Below, one piece after another: positions 35,399-47,006 of a stretch of DNA of 64,000 nt. The DNA is from Niallia circulans NBRC 13626 (lineage in GTDB: Bacteria > Bacillota > Bacilli > Bacillales > Cytobacillaceae). The stretch is taken from NCBI RefSeq assembly GCF_001591585.1, contig NZ_BCVE01000004.1:62001-126000 (forward strand). The letters are read 5' to 3'. The notes below the pieces were generated by a model. It had not been told where the DNA came from, did not search any database, and saw only the letters and a program-made list of their open reading frames with translations. Every line of letters begins with the position of its first letter. Position 1 is the first letter of the stretch. The translations under genes and the position numbers were made by a program.

Positions 35399-35458
35399 AA
35401 AAACCTGACTGAACGGTACTAAATTTTCATTTAGTGCCGCCTTATGTCAGATTTTTTA
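35399..35458 (-). terminator. Terminator of spx
   Basis: CTGAC/GTCAG at the base and GG-ACTAAA/TTTAGT-CC above it form a long stem, with T tracts on both strands. It begins 15 bases behind the spx stop. Confidence 0.75.
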
Positions 35459-35472
35459 TACTTTGTTCCTAA

Positions 35473-35868
35473 TTAGTTAACTAATCTTTGTGCTTCTCTT
35501 AACTGGAAAGTACGAACTTTTCTTGGTAAGAATCTGCGAATTTCATCTTCATTGTATCCTACTTGTAGTCTTTTTTCGTCAATGATTATAGGACGTCTTA
35601 ATAGACCTGGATTATTTTGAATAATACCAAACAAATCTTGTAATGGCATTGTTTCTAAATTCACATTTAACTTTTGAAAAGTTTTACTTCTTGTTGAAAT
35701 AATTTCATCTGTTCCATCTTCCGTCATACGAAGAATTTCTTTAATTTCCTCAATAGAAAGCGGTTCAGAAAATATATTTCTTTCTTTATAAGCAATTTCA
35801 TGTTCCTCTAACCATGCTTTTGCTTTTCTGCAGGATGTACAACTTGTTGAAGTGTATAATGTTACCAT
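35473..35868 (-). CDS. spx: Transcriptional regulator Spx
   Basis: A 131-residue Spx, which binds the RNA polymerase alpha subunit and switches on thiol-stress genes. The redox switch is CTSC at residues 10-13. The RSKTFQKLN block lies where the alpha contact is expected, and [27 protein letters not shown] is diagnostic of ArsC-like Spx proteins. Its C-terminus is LVN; ClpXP with SpxH removes Spx. A candidate PerR box lies 47-61 bases upstream. In B. subtilis yjbC and spx form an operon; here a 584-base gap separates them. Confidence 0.97.
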   Translation of the reverse strand: MVTLYTSTSCTSCRKAKAWLEEHEIAYKERNIFSEPLSIEEIKEILRMTEDGTDEIISTRSKTFQKLNVNLETMPLQDLFGIIQNNPGLLRRPIIIDEKRLQVGYNEDEIRRFLPRKVRTFQLREAQRLVN

Positions 35869-35914
35869 TTTACAAATTCACGCTCCCTTTATTTAGACAT
35901 GTAATTAACTACAT

Positions 35915-35929
35915 TCATTATGATTATAA
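35915..35929 (-). promoter_or_regulatory. Candidate PerR box upstream of spx
   Basis: TCATTATGATTATAA matches the PerR box (TTATAATnATTATAA) at 12 of 14 defined bases. B. subtilis spx has a PerR-controlled promoter, so this fits, but AT-rich DNA gives chance matches. Confidence 0.4.
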
Positions 35930-36388
35930 ATAACTTGAGTTATCTTCTTGATAATTCTTAAATTATAATTAATTCAATCAAGTAATTTATATTAATTATT
36001 ATACACTAATTGTTTGCTTTATGGTATATGTTTTAAAAAATTTATCCACAAGTATCATTAATTTCTGTATATAAGCTGCTACTAATTAAGGTAATTGCTG
36101 TGATTCTCCTCCTTTATGTAAGAAAAACTCGTTATGAAAGTACGAATCCTTCAGTTATTTTGTTACTTATCATTATAGACGTTTGAAAACCAAAAAAGTT
36201 TCAAAAAATTATCTCATCTGTTAAAATATTTGTTCTAAATATATATTTTCTGATTATATACCCATTATTTCTTTCTATTAAACCCCTATATATTCTCAAT
36301 TAAGCAGATTTTAATGAAAATATAAAAAGATTTTAATAAAACTCTTCTTTATATATGGCAGCTTATCGTCAGCAGTTATCTTCGTTAC

Positions 36389-36427
36389 AAGGTGACCGCT
36401 CATTTTGTAGGAGGGCTGTCACCTTGA
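36389..36427. terminator. Hairpin CAAGGTGAC / GTCACCTTG after yjbC
   Basis: A perfect 9 bp stem with a 21-nt loop lies in the gap between yjbC and spx, 26 bases after the yjbC stop. No clear T tract follows on the minus strand, so it may be a processed or regulatory hairpin. The rest of 35930-36388 is AT-rich and shows nothing I can name. Confidence 0.4.
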
Positions 36428-36452
36428 GGGTAGCTGTTTTATTACACTTTAA

Positions 36453-37028
36453 TCAAATTTCATCGAATAAATTTTTTCGTTTTTGTTCCATATTTAATTG
36501 AACTACTTCATCGACTGGTTCATACGATTCTCCGTAAAATTGGAAATCTTTATAGGTATGAATTTTATTATACGTTCTTACCAATGCTTGATAAACAACC
36601 TCTTCTCCTTCATTATTAGGAGCCCAGTAGAGAATTTCCATTGCATTCACTTCCCTAGTTGCTAACGATAAACGTTTATAACCAATAGAAGTTGCATGCT
36701 TAAACCCTTCACGCTGATAAAATTTCAGTCTTTTTTGAGTATCACTATCTTTATAATTTATCGGTTCCACTTCCAAAATAATAGGTTTTCCCTTTTCTTT
36801 CAGCTTTTCCACTAATTGATGACCAAGCCCCTGTCCTCTTGCTTTGTCAGAGACAAATAAATAATCGACAAAAACAAAATCCTCTGCTTCCACATACATT
36901 AACACATGATACTTTCCTTCATCCTTATGATAATATTCTGGAAAGTCCTTGAGTAACGCTTCCATATGTTCTTGTGATTTCATTTCTTCCACAGGGAAAT
37001 ATTGATTTAACTTATCATACCAATGCAT
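36453..37028 (-). CDS. yjbC: GNAT family acetyltransferase YjbC
   Basis: A 191-residue protein matching YjbC. The N-terminal GNAT fold has DYLFVSDKARGQGLGHQLVEKLKEKG, the acetyl-CoA loop, near residues 55-82. The second half (YWAPNNEGEEVVYQALVRTYNKIHTYKDFQFYGE) is specific to the family. The substrate is unknown. It begins five bases after the DUF4015 gene, so the two are co-transcribed; in B. subtilis yjbC precedes spx, and here both are again in line but far apart. Confidence 0.88.
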   Translation of the reverse strand: MHWYDKLNQYFPVEEMKSQEHMEALLKDFPEYYHKDEGKYHVLMYVEAEDFVFVDYLFVSDKARGQGLGHQLVEKLKEKGKPIILEVEPINYKDSDTQKRLKFYQREGFKHATSIGYKRLSLATREVNAMEILYWAPNNEGEEVVYQALVRTYNKIHTYKDFQFYGESYEPVDEVVQLNMEQKRKNLFDEI

Positions 37029-37033
37029 CTAAT

Positions 37034-38239
37034 TTAATCTCCTTTATTCTCTTTATTTTTCGGTGTATAATCGACATTCTTTGTATAATTATTCCCAGCA
37101 TTCCATAATAAAAACTCATTAACTCCTTGATCATTCAAAGCTTCAATTTGTTTTTGAACCTCTTCTTTTCCATATACTTGATAATTATCTTTGCCCAGCC
37201 AGGCAGCTGTAAAATCCTGTAGCCATGGTCTTGAAATAGGTGGATTCTCTAATTGATTTAATTTTTGCTTTTCTACTTTAATATACTCCCTTACAAGTTC
37301 ATAGGGGAATAAATCTGGCTTTTCAATCCCAAAATAATTTGTCCAGTGACTTGGATAAATCATAGAAGAAATAACATCGACATGTTTGCTTATTTTTGAA
37401 AAATTCTGGCCAATTCCAGGAGCTTCTTCTAAGGTTGCTGTATATCCAAATATATCAACAGAAACCTTCACATTATATGGCTCTAATTTTTCTTTTGCAT
37501 ATTGAACAAAGTCCGTAACTGCTTCTACTCGTTTCTCCCCTTCACTCTTATCTAATTTACGATAATCTCCTTTCGTATAGTTTAGTATATCTCCTTTATT
37601 TTCAAATCCTTCTGGAAAACGCACATAATCAAACTGTATCTCTTGAAACCCCATTTTTGCTGCCTCGATAGCAATATTAATGTTATAATCCCAGACCTTT
37701 TTTTCAAACGGGTTAACAAACGCTTCCCCTCTCCCATTCGTCCAAACCTTCTCTCCTTGGACAAAAGACCATTCGGGCTTTTCCTTAGCCAATACAGAAT
37801 CTTTAAAGACAACAATTCGCGCAATCGGATAAATTTTCTCCTTTTCAAGCTCCTCTAAAAGCTTTGTCATATTTTTTATCGATTGGCTGCCAATTTCTCT
37901 ATAAGGTGAATCCGCTTCCGGCATAAAAGTCAAATTACCATGATCTTCTTTATAATCAATAACCATAGCATTCAAATCTGTTGTTTTCACTAATTCCATT
38001 AATTGACTCCATTTGTTTCCTTCAATGGAATGACTGTTTACATAAATCCCCCTCACAGCATCCGGGTAAGTAAAATCGAAATTAGTCTTCATTCTAGGTA
38101 AAGAAGCTGGTAAATGCTTTACCATAATTTTCACTTGTTTAGTTGGATGTTTAGGAATTATCTTTTCCCCTTTTGCAAATGCGATATTGGGAATCAACAA
38201 ATATATGCTTAATCCAATGGATAATATTTTCTTTTTCAT
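37034..38239 (-). CDS. Secreted DUF4015 glycosyl hydrolase-like protein
   Basis: A 401-residue exported protein with an N-terminal signal peptide (MKKKILSIGLSIYLLIPNIAFA). The mature part is a DUF4015 (putative glycoside hydrolase, TIM barrel) domain: AVRGIYVNSHSIEG, AMVIDYKEDHGNL, FQEIQFDYVRFPEGF and VISSMIYPSHWTNYFGI. Proteins of this group resemble alpha-amylase-like barrels, and the polymer attacked is not known. Start 38239 has GGGAG nine bases upstream; the ATG at 38254 has none. It shares a transcript with yjbC. Confidence 0.87.
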   Translation of the reverse strand: MKKKILSIGLSIYLLIPNIAFAKGEKIIPKHPTKQVKIMVKHLPASLPRMKTNFDFTYPDAVRGIYVNSHSIEGNKWSQLMELVKTTDLNAMVIDYKEDHGNLTFMPEADSPYREIGSQSIKNMTKLLEELEKEKIYPIARIVVFKDSVLAKEKPEWSFVQGEKVWTNGRGEAFVNPFEKKVWDYNINIAIEAAKMGFQEIQFDYVRFPEGFENKGDILNYTKGDYRKLDKSEGEKRVEAVTDFVQYAKEKLEPYNVKVSVDIFGYTATLEEAPGIGQNFSKISKHVDVISSMIYPSHWTNYFGIEKPDLFPYELVREYIKVEKQKLNQLENPPISRPWLQDFTAAWLGKDNYQVYGKEEVQKQIEALNDQGVNEFLLWNAGNNYTKNVDYTPKNKENKGD

Positions 38240-38371
38240 CGTGAAAACTCCCATCTACATACAGTATCTATTATCTATTGAGACTCTATCCATGATGTAT
38301 CCCTTTTATTGTAACAAACACAAACAAGCATAATCTAGCAATTTCCAACTGTACGTAGGCATCCATTCTAA

Positions 38372-38400
38372 AAAGCCGACAATCAAGGATTGTCGGCTTG
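38372..38400 (-). terminator. Terminator of the opp operon
   Basis: A 12 bp perfect stem AAGCCGACAATC / GATTGTCGGCTT with a 3-nt loop and a T run on the minus strand, 15 bases after oppF. Confidence 0.9.
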
Positions 38401-38414
38401 GAATTTACTTATTC

Positions 38415-39341
38415 TCATTGTGCTTTATATTTTTTATATTCACTTTCAGAGCAATAAACAAAATGTCCTGGTTTAATTTCTCTCATTTTAAGCTCTTCAC
38501 CCTCTTGATATTGATGAACTGCTGGATCATAAACCGTTCTTTTTCTTGTTCGCTCTGTTTCTGGATCTGGCAGAGGAATCGCTGATAATAACGACTGTGT
38601 ATATGGGTGAATCGGATTATTGTATAATTCATCTGCAGGCGCTATTTCCACTAATTTTCCGAAATACATCACACCAATACGATCACTAATATATTTCACC
38701 ATGGATAAATCATGGGCAATAAATAGATAGGTAAGCCCCTTTTCCTTTTGAAGCCTCTTCATCAAGTTTACAACCTGTGCTTGAATGGAAACATCTAATG
38801 CAGAGATTGGTTCATCTGCAATGATAAAGTCTGGATCTACAGCTAATGCACGTGCAATTCCAATTCTTTGTCTTTGTCCGCCTGAGAACTCATGCGGATA
38901 ACGATTGGCATGCTCTTTATTTAAACCAACTGTATGAAGCAGCTCATATACTTTTTCCATTCTCTCTTTTTTGTTTTTCGCTAAACCGTGAATATCAATG
39001 CCTTCTGCAATTATATCAGCAACGGTCATTCGAGGATTTAAAGAAGCATATGGATCTTGGAATATCATTTGCATTTTACGATTAAATCTCTTTAATTCTG
39101 TCCTTGATTTTCTTCCATGAACATCTTCTCCATTAAATAAAACTTGACCGCCTGTTGCATCATAGAGGCGGATAATCGTTCTGCCAGTTGTCGATTTTCC
39201 ACAACCAGATTCGCCTACCAAACCTAATGTCTCTCCTTTGAAAATATCAAAGGTAATATCATCTACTGCTTTGACAACATTAGGAGTATCAACATTGAAA
39301 TATTGCTTCAGATTTTTTATTTCTAATAACTTTTCTTTCAA
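38415..39341 (-). CDS. oppF: Oligopeptide ABC transporter ATP-binding protein OppF
   Basis: A 308-residue ATPase of a peptide importer. Walker A is [12 protein letters not shown] near residue 42, the signature is [15 protein letters not shown], and Walker B is [18 protein letters not shown]. The C-terminal oligopeptide/dipeptide extension ([21 protein letters not shown]) is present. It is the last gene of oppABCDF and one base separates it from oppD. A terminator follows. Substrates are oligopeptides, including in Bacillus those that feed sporulation and competence signalling. Confidence 0.95.
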   Translation of the reverse strand: MKEKLLEIKNLKQYFNVDTPNVVKAVDDITFDIFKGETLGLVGESGCGKSTTGRTIIRLYDATGGQVLFNGEDVHGRKSRTELKRFNRKMQMIFQDPYASLNPRMTVADIIAEGIDIHGLAKNKKERMEKVYELLHTVGLNKEHANRYPHEFSGGQRQRIGIARALAVDPDFIIADEPISALDVSIQAQVVNLMKRLQKEKGLTYLFIAHDLSMVKYISDRIGVMYFGKLVEIAPADELYNNPIHPYTQSLLSAIPLPDPETERTRKRTVYDPAVHQYQEGEELKMREIKPGHFVYCSESEYKKYKAQ

Positions 39342-39342
39342 T

Positions 39343-40410
39343 TTATTTATCCCCCTTTACTAATACTGGTGTTTCAAAGTTAGAGGGTAACGTTCTTATT
39401 CTTTCTTTAACTGAAGCTGGTGGTTCTACTGCCGGCGCATTCGGATGCAGTAACCATGATTTCACAAAATGTGTTTCAGACACTTGATACACTGGCGGCT
39501 CTTGTTCAAAATCAATTGCTAATGCGTATGGATTTCTCGCAGCAAATGCATCTCCTATAGGAGGATTCGTTAAATCTGGAGGTGTTCCCGGAATAGCAGC
39601 AAGCTCATCTTCATTATCATTGTCTAAACTTGGCATAGATGCAAGAAGCCCCCATGTATAAGGATGTCTTGGATCGTAGAATATTTCATCAACTGTTCCC
39701 ATTTCAACAATTTGACCAGCATACATTACAGCAACACGATCAGCCACATTTGCGACTACCCCTAAATCATGGGTAATGAAGATAATACTCGTATTCATTT
39801 TCTCTTGCAAATCTTTCATTAAATCTAAAATTTGCGCTTGAATCGTAACATCTAAAGCTGTTGTTGGTTCATCTGCAATTAATAGATGTGGGTTAGCAGC
39901 TAAAGCAATGGCAATCATCGCACGTTGTCTCATCCCACCAGAAAATTCATGCGGATATTGATCCACCCTTTTCTCTGGTTTAGGAATTCCAACTAAGCTT
40001 AACAATTCAACAGCTTTCTTTTTTGCCTTTTCCTTGTTCATTTGCTGATGTTTTATCAGTACTTCCATGATTTGTGTACCAATACGCATAGTCGGATTCA
40101 AAGATGTCATAGGATCTTGGAAGATCATACTCATTTCCTTCCCACGGATACTTTCCATCTCTTTATCCGTTTTTTGAACAATATCTTCTCCATTAAATAA
40201 AATTTGTCCTGCTTTAATATGGCCAGGAGGCATCGGGATTAATTTCATTAATGTTTGGGACGTAACACTTTTACCTGATCCGGATTCACCAACAATAGCT
40301 AATGTTTCCCCTTTGTATAAATCAAAGGATACTCCACGAACTGCCTGCACTTCTCCTCCATACGTATGGAATGAGACTTGTAAATCCTTTACTTCTAATA
40401 ATTTTTCCAT
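39343..40410 (-). CDS. oppD: Oligopeptide ABC transporter ATP-binding protein OppD
   Basis: A 355-residue ATPase partner of OppF. Walker A is [12 protein letters not shown] near residue 39, the signature is [15 protein letters not shown], and Walker B is [18 protein letters not shown]. The C-terminal LANMPSLD-like and PP-rich extension ([24 protein letters not shown]) is typical of OppD. ATG 40410 follows AAGGAGTGA; a GTG at 40419 overlaps that site. It lies between oppC and oppF with short gaps, in one transcript. Confidence 0.95.
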   Translation of the reverse strand: MEKLLEVKDLQVSFHTYGGEVQAVRGVSFDLYKGETLAIVGESGSGKSVTSQTLMKLIPMPPGHIKAGQILFNGEDIVQKTDKEMESIRGKEMSMIFQDPMTSLNPTMRIGTQIMEVLIKHQQMNKEKAKKKAVELLSLVGIPKPEKRVDQYPHEFSGGMRQRAMIAIALAANPHLLIADEPTTALDVTIQAQILDLMKDLQEKMNTSIIFITHDLGVVANVADRVAVMYAGQIVEMGTVDEIFYDPRHPYTWGLLASMPSLDNDNEDELAAIPGTPPDLTNPPIGDAFAARNPYALAIDFEQEPPVYQVSETHFVKSWLLHPNAPAVEPPASVKERIRTLPSNFETPVLVKGDK

Positions 40411-40422
40411 GTATCTCACTCC

Positions 40423-41340
40423 TTACTTGCGTAGTCTTGGATCAAGAGCATCTCGGATTCCATCGCCAATAACATTAAAGGCAAATATTGTTAAACATAT
40501 AAACAGTGCAGGGAAAAATAATCTCCATGGATAATATTGCAGTGCTCCGATTCCATCATTGGCCATCGTTCCCCAGCTGGCTAATGGAGGAGTTAATCCT
40601 AAACCAAGATAGCTTAAAAATGCCTCTGTAAAAATAGCATTAGGTACAGTTAAAGTTAATGTCACAAGAATTGGCCCCATTGCATTTGGGACTAAATGTT
40701 TGCTCATAATTCTTGATACACTTGCTCCTAACGTTCTGGAAGCAAGAATATATTCTTGGCTCTTTAAGGATAATACTTGTCCACGGACCATTCTCGCCAT
40801 ATTAATCCAACCAGTTATACTCATTGCCAGAATCATCGTCCATATTCCCTGGCCAAGAACAACCATTAAAAGAATTACTAGTAAAAGGTAAGGAATACCA
40901 TATAATACATCCGCTATACGCATCATTACTTCATCGGTTTTTCCACCTTTATAACCTGCAATCCCTCCCCAGATTACGCCGATAACTAAATCAATCAAGG
41001 CTGCCGCTACCCCAATAAATAACGATATTTTCGCACCATACCAAATTCGAGCAAACATATCTCGGCCAAGGTCATCTGTGCCAAAATAATGTTCAGCACT
41101 TGGAGGCTGATTCGTTTTTGTATAATCATTCTCATAATAATTGTACGGAGTTAATAACGGCCCTATTAAAGACATAACAATTAAAAGAATTAAAAGAACA
41201 AGTCCAAAAACCGCAAGCTTATTTTTCTTAAAACGAGTAAAAACATCTTTCCAAAACGACAAACTTGCTTTGGATATTTTCTCTGACTCTATGCTGCTAT
41301 TGCCAACTATTTCAAATTTATCTTTCGAAATTTCTTGCAT
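40423..41340 (-). CDS. oppC: Oligopeptide ABC transporter permease OppC
   Basis: A 305-residue inner-membrane permease with a long N-terminal cytoplasmic start, then six membrane segments. The binding-protein-dependent transport motif EAFLSYLGLGLTPPLASWGTMANDG lies near residue 240 (EAA loop). The N-terminal GTDDLGRDMFARIWYGAKISL is the OppC/DppC hallmark. It pairs with OppB to form the peptide channel. It follows oppB by two bases and precedes oppD by twelve. Confidence 0.95.
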   Translation of the reverse strand: MQEISKDKFEIVGNSSIESEKISKASLSFWKDVFTRFKKNKLAVFGLVLLILLIVMSLIGPLLTPYNYYENDYTKTNQPPSAEHYFGTDDLGRDMFARIWYGAKISLFIGVAAALIDLVIGVIWGGIAGYKGGKTDEVMMRIADVLYGIPYLLLVILLMVVLGQGIWTMILAMSITGWINMARMVRGQVLSLKSQEYILASRTLGASVSRIMSKHLVPNAMGPILVTLTLTVPNAIFTEAFLSYLGLGLTPPLASWGTMANDGIGALQYYPWRLFFPALFICLTIFAFNVIGDGIRDALDPRLRK

Positions 41341-41342
41341 CT

Positions 41343-42278
41343 TTACGCTCCTTTCTTCCCGCCCGATAGTTTAATTCGAGGATCTATTAATCCGTACAAT
41401 AAGTCGACAAGAAGAACAGATACTAACAGGATAATACTATAGAAAACAGTTACTCCCATAATCGCTGTATAATCACGGTTATTTATACTTTTGACAAACT
41501 GTGATCCGAGACCTGGAATACCGAAGATTTTCTCAATAACAAAACTACCTGTAACAATTCCCGCCGATAAGGGCCCCATGTATGAAACAACGGGAAGAAT
41601 CGCATTGCGGATGGCGTGCTTTACAGTAATATTAAAGCCGCTTATTCCTTTTGCTTTTGCCGTTTTAATATAATCATTGCTTAACACTTCTAACATTGAA
41701 GATCTAGTTAAACGAGCAATAAATGCTGTTGGTCCAGCTGCTAATGCGATTGCAGGCAGGACACTTTGCATAAATGTTCCCCATCTTGCTACAGGGAATA
41801 TCCCCAGCTTCATCGCGAAAATATATTGCAGAAAAGCTGCCATAATAAACGAAGGTACTGATATTCCTAATACTGCGACAATCATCGCCAGATAATCTTG
41901 CCATTTATTATGTCTTAAAGCAGCAATTACCCCTAATGTAACACCAATGGCTAAAGCGATAAAAATTGCTTCTACGCCCAAGACTAATGATACCGGGAAT
42001 CCTTCATTGATTAATTGATTCACCGTTTGGCTCTTATATTTAAAAGATGGACCAAAATCCCATTGAACAACTCTTAGCAAATACTCTCCATATTGGACAT
42101 ACCAAGGCTGATCAAGTCCATAATGGGCGTTTAAATTTGCTTCGATTGCAGGCGGCATTTTCTTTTCCGATGTAAATGGGTTACCTGGTGCCATCCTCAT
42201 GAAGAAAAACGTAGCTGTTATGATTAACCATAAGGATAGCGCCATAAACAGCAAACGTTTTGTTAAGTACTTTATCAT
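41343..42278 (-). CDS. oppB: Oligopeptide ABC transporter permease OppB
   Basis: A 311-residue permease with six membrane segments. It starts [35 protein letters not shown], the OppB/DppB form, and has the EAA-loop equivalent [24 protein letters not shown]. It forms the channel with OppC. It lies 192 bases after oppA; a hairpin at 42322-42385 is between them and may set a lower level for the distal genes. Confidence 0.95.
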   Translation of the reverse strand: MIKYLTKRLLFMALSLWLIITATFFFMRMAPGNPFTSEKKMPPAIEANLNAHYGLDQPWYVQYGEYLLRVVQWDFGPSFKYKSQTVNQLINEGFPVSLVLGVEAIFIALAIGVTLGVIAALRHNKWQDYLAMIVAVLGISVPSFIMAAFLQYIFAMKLGIFPVARWGTFMQSVLPAIALAAGPTAFIARLTRSSMLEVLSNDYIKTAKAKGISGFNITVKHAIRNAILPVVSYMGPLSAGIVTGSFVIEKIFGIPGLGSQFVKSINNRDYTAIMGVTVFYSIILLVSVLLVDLLYGLIDPRIKLSGGKKGA

Positions 42279-42321
42279 GGTTTTACCTCCATTTTTTCTA
42301 AACCAATGCCAATTAGCAAGG

Positions 42322-42385
42322 AAGAGGATGCCCTAGGAAACGAGCTTACTTAGAAAGTATCACTCGTTAAATAAGGCAGCCTCTT
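42322..42385 (-). promoter_or_regulatory. Intercistronic hairpin between oppA and oppB
   Basis: AAGAGG/CCTCTT at the base and AACGAG/CTCGTT above it form an imperfect stem. There is no T run on the minus strand, so it more likely stabilises the oppA message or partly attenuates than ends transcription. Confidence 0.5.
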
Positions 42386-42469
42386 TTTTCTCTTTAGCTT
42401 TGTACTTTCATAAAAAATTAAAGTTCGAATTTCCTATAGTATGATGAATGAACAAAGCCAACTATTGTA

Positions 42470-44083
42470 TTATTCAAAATGTGCCCATTTTAACTGTGCT
42501 TCCCCTAAACCTGAAATGACTACATCTTTTAGATTATCTTTTTGTACCCATGTATTTGTATAGAAATAAACAGGTGCAATTGGAAGTTCGTTCATTAAAA
42601 TAGTTTCTGCATCTTGTAATAATTGTTTGCGTTTTGCCTCATCTGTTTCTTTTTGTGAAGCATCAAGAAGTTTTTTGTATTCAGGATTTTCCCACCCAGT
42701 ATCATTATTTCCTCCGTTTGCATCACGGTATAATTCTAGGAAATTAAATGCATCATTATAGTCACCAGACCATGACATACGTCCAACCTGGTAGTCACCA
42801 GAATCAATTTTCTCTAGATAAACTTGCCATTCTTCATTATCTAGCTCAACATTAATTCCAAGATTTTTCTTCCACATATCTTGAACCGCTTGTGCAATCT
42901 TAGCATGTGCTTCACCGGTATTATATGATAATGTGATTTTTGGTAAGTCTTTTACACTAGCATAGCCTTCCTCTTTTAAACCTTTTTCCAGAGCTGCTTT
43001 TGCTGCTTTGATATCATTATCTTTAAAATAACCTTTTTCGTTTTCTGAAAACATGGTTGGAGGAACAACTGCCGTTGCTGGAATTTGTCCACCTTGTGTA
43101 ATTTGCTCAACAATTGCTTTACGATCTATCGCATATGTTAAAGCTTTACGAATATTTTCATTGTTAAATGGCTTTTCTTTTGTATTAAATTTATACCAAT
43201 AAGTACCTGCTATCGCTTTGATATTTAGGTCACCTTTATCTTTTAAAGCTTTAATAGAATCAGTAGGTAATGCACCAAAAGGTAAGCCAGCCCAATCTAA
43301 TTCATCGTTATCAAACATGCTTAATTCTGTTGTTGGATCTTCTACCATTGTCATTTCTACTGTTTCTAATTTAACCTTGTCTGCATCCCAATAGTCTTCG
43401 TTCTTTTCTAAAAGGATAGACTCACTATGATTCCATTCCGTCATTTTGAAAGGACCATTCGTTACATAATCATCTCCAGCATTTTTATACCAATCTGGAT
43501 TTGCTTCTGCAACGTTTTTATTAACTGGGAAATAGGTATAGAAAGCTAGCAATTGTAAGAAATATGGCGTTGGGTTTACCAAGGTTACTTCTAACGTTTT
43601 TTCATTTACTGTTTTAATAGCAACATCATCAAGACTACCTTTACCATTATTTGCTGCTTCAGCACCTTTAATGGCATATAGTTGATAAGCATACTGTGAT
43701 TGGTTTTGAGGATCAATTGCCCATTTCCAGGCATATTCAAAGTCTGCTGCCGTTACTGGATCACCGTTTGTCCATTTTGCATCTTCGCGGATTTTGAACG
43801 TGTAAGTTAACTGATCATCTGATATATCTACTTTTTCTGCCATAGCTGGCTGCGGAACTCCATCTTTATCAATTCGAGTTAACCCTTCAAAAGTTTGAAT
43901 TAACACTCCACCAGATGTTGAATCTGTAGCTAATGCTGGATGTAATGTTGGTGGTTCTGAAACAATATTTAAACGAAGATTTTGTGATGATTTATCACTA
44001 CCACCTTTGTTATTACCACATGCAGCAAGAAAAGCACTGATTATAAGCACTAAGCTCATTAGCACAAGCATTCTTTTTCTCAT
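42470..44083 (-). CDS. oppA: Oligopeptide-binding lipoprotein OppA
   Basis: A 537-residue substrate-binding lipoprotein of the SBP family 5. The signal peptide ends in the lipobox FLAAC (Cys near residue 22), followed by a Gly/Asn/Lys/Ser tether. Family motifs are RLNIVSEPPTLHPALATDSTSGGV, TYTFKIREDAKWTNGDPVTAADFEYAWK and NNENIRKALTYAIDRKAIVEQI. It captures peptides outside the membrane for OppBCDF. It heads the operon. Its upstream gap has AT-rich sequence that could hold a CodY-type site but none is convincing. Confidence 0.95.
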   Translation of the reverse strand: MRKRMLVLMSLVLIISAFLAACGNNKGGSDKSSQNLRLNIVSEPPTLHPALATDSTSGGVLIQTFEGLTRIDKDGVPQPAMAEKVDISDDQLTYTFKIREDAKWTNGDPVTAADFEYAWKWAIDPQNQSQYAYQLYAIKGAEAANNGKGSLDDVAIKTVNEKTLEVTLVNPTPYFLQLLAFYTYFPVNKNVAEANPDWYKNAGDDYVTNGPFKMTEWNHSESILLEKNEDYWDADKVKLETVEMTMVEDPTTELSMFDNDELDWAGLPFGALPTDSIKALKDKGDLNIKAIAGTYWYKFNTKEKPFNNENIRKALTYAIDRKAIVEQITQGGQIPATAVVPPTMFSENEKGYFKDNDIKAAKAALEKGLKEEGYASVKDLPKITLSYNTGEAHAKIAQAVQDMWKKNLGINVELDNEEWQVYLEKIDSGDYQVGRMSWSGDYNDAFNFLELYRDANGGNNDTGWENPEYKKLLDASQKETDEAKRKQLLQDAETILMNELPIAPVYFYTNTWVQKDNLKDVVISGLGEAQLKWAHFE

Positions 44084-45745
<1,662 letters not shown>

Positions 45746-45759
45746 GCTCCTCCCTTATC

Positions 45760-45788
45760 AAAACGATGGCTAACTCCATCGTTTTTTT
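45760..45788 (+). terminator. Terminator of trpS
   Basis: A 10 bp perfect stem AAAACGATGG / CCATCGTTTT with a 6-nt loop and seven T, 15 bases after the stop. Confidence 0.92.
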
Positions 45789-46005
45789 ATGCTTCAAATC
45801 AAGCAGGGTGAAGATTTCAGATGGGGAATTACAGTTTACACGGGGTTATAAGAGGTGAGAGAAAAATTAATATCGAGGTGAATTTATCTTTATAACAGAG
45901 CAGCCCTCTCTGTTACCTTATCCTGATAAAAATTCGCAGAAGAGAGTAGGACATAACAAAATAATTAATGGATAAAGACGAACAATCTCTAAATTAGTAG
46001 GGAAA

Positions 46006-46126
46006 CCAATTCGTTCCATTACGCTACAGACACTCTATGCGCCGGGGAGCAACCTAAGCCTTGGGGTCTTAGGCTTTGCTCTACTTCCCGCAGGAGTTGA
46101 GTGTCCTCCTAACGATCCCCCTTCTA
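46006..46126. repeat. Bacillaceae GC-richer intergenic repeat, near full copy
   Basis: Within AT-rich DNA, this stretch has GCGCCGGGGAGC, AAGCCTTGGGGTCTTAGGCTT and TTCCCGCAGGAGTTGAGTGTCCTCC in order. That matches the layout (scrap of 'ggggtct', 'cccgcaggagt') of a repeat found in many Bacillus genomes (from memory). The internal CCTAAG/CTTAGG pair forms a hairpin. 45790-46005 holds nothing I can name apart from a small hairpin TAACAGAG/CTCTGTTA near 45892-45916. Confidence 0.55.
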
Positions 46127-46137
46127 AAAAGGGAATA

Positions 46138-46193
46138 AAACCCAAACAATCACAGGAAATATCACTTGGTATCTCCTCAAATTGTTTGGGTTT
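46138..46193 (-). terminator. Terminator of yjbA
   Basis: AAACCCAAACAAT pairs with ATTGTTTGGGTTT (13 bp) around a 30-nt loop, ahead of convergent trpS and yjbA ends. Confidence 0.75.
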
Positions 46194-46259
46194 AACTTAG
46201 TGCTAGGATACTTAAGACTCTGGCTTTTTTATCCTATTCATTTTATTAATTGGTTACTA

Positions 46260-47006
46260 TTAATTTACTTTCGGGCCATGCTCCATTTCCCAGAGTTTTT
46301 CAAAAAAAGGCTGACCTTTTATAATATTCTCACAAAACTGTTCATGCTTTTTAGACCATCCGTATTTTGTACACTCATATAGTTCATTCCACGCATGTTC
46401 AAAATCTAAATGCTGAATCTCAAAATAGCGTTCTGGGCTCCATTCTGTGTACCAATAACGAACTTCTGCTACATTTTCAGAAGAATGTAATTGATCTAAT
46501 GCCATAAACAATAATTGCTTTAATTGTCTTTCTTTTCTCGTTAATCCATTCATCACATGAGGATCAGGTGATAGAATATGGAACTCTTTTTTCTCTTCGG
46601 TGTTTTGAAAGTTATAATAAATCGTTTCTTGATTTTCAAGCAATTCATAAGCCAATTGTTCTTGTCTAGGTATCATTCGGCTTTTTCGAATTGGAACAGA
46701 GTATCCGATTGTATCTACTACTAACAGACCAATCCCATCAGAAACAACAAAACAATAATCCAATTGAATTCGTTCATGATTCTTTCGTAGATATGCCTTC
46801 TGATAAATCTCTTCTAATAATTGTCGCGGTATTTCTGCCAAGTCATTTTCTATGTAATTATATAAGCATGAATCTACTTTCAAAAGTGGCACTTGGTCCA
46901 ATAATTCAACACCATCATCTTTTCTCCATTCATGAAAGTGACATACATTATATCCGTTTTCTTCCCCTTCAAACCAATTTACCCAAACATCATGAAGATA
47001 CTGCAT
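46260..47006 (-). CDS. yjbA: UPF0736 family protein YjbA
   Basis: A 248-residue protein that matches YjbA (UPF0736). It has [29 protein letters not shown]-like opening and [32 protein letters not shown], both conserved in the family. It has no membrane segment or known catalytic motif and function is unknown. SD AGGGATAAA lies seven bases before the ATG. It is next to trpS, as in B. subtilis. Confidence 0.87.
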   Translation of the reverse strand: MQYLHDVWVNWFEGEENGYNVCHFHEWRKDDGVELLDQVPLLKVDSCLYNYIENDLAEIPRQLLEEIYQKAYLRKNHERIQLDYCFVVSDGIGLLVVDTIGYSVPIRKSRMIPRQEQLAYELLENQETIYYNFQNTEEKKEFHILSPDPHVMNGLTRKERQLKQLLFMALDQLHSSENVAEVRYWYTEWSPERYFEIQHLDFEHAWNELYECTKYGWSKKHEQFCENIIKGQPFFEKLWEMEHGPKVN

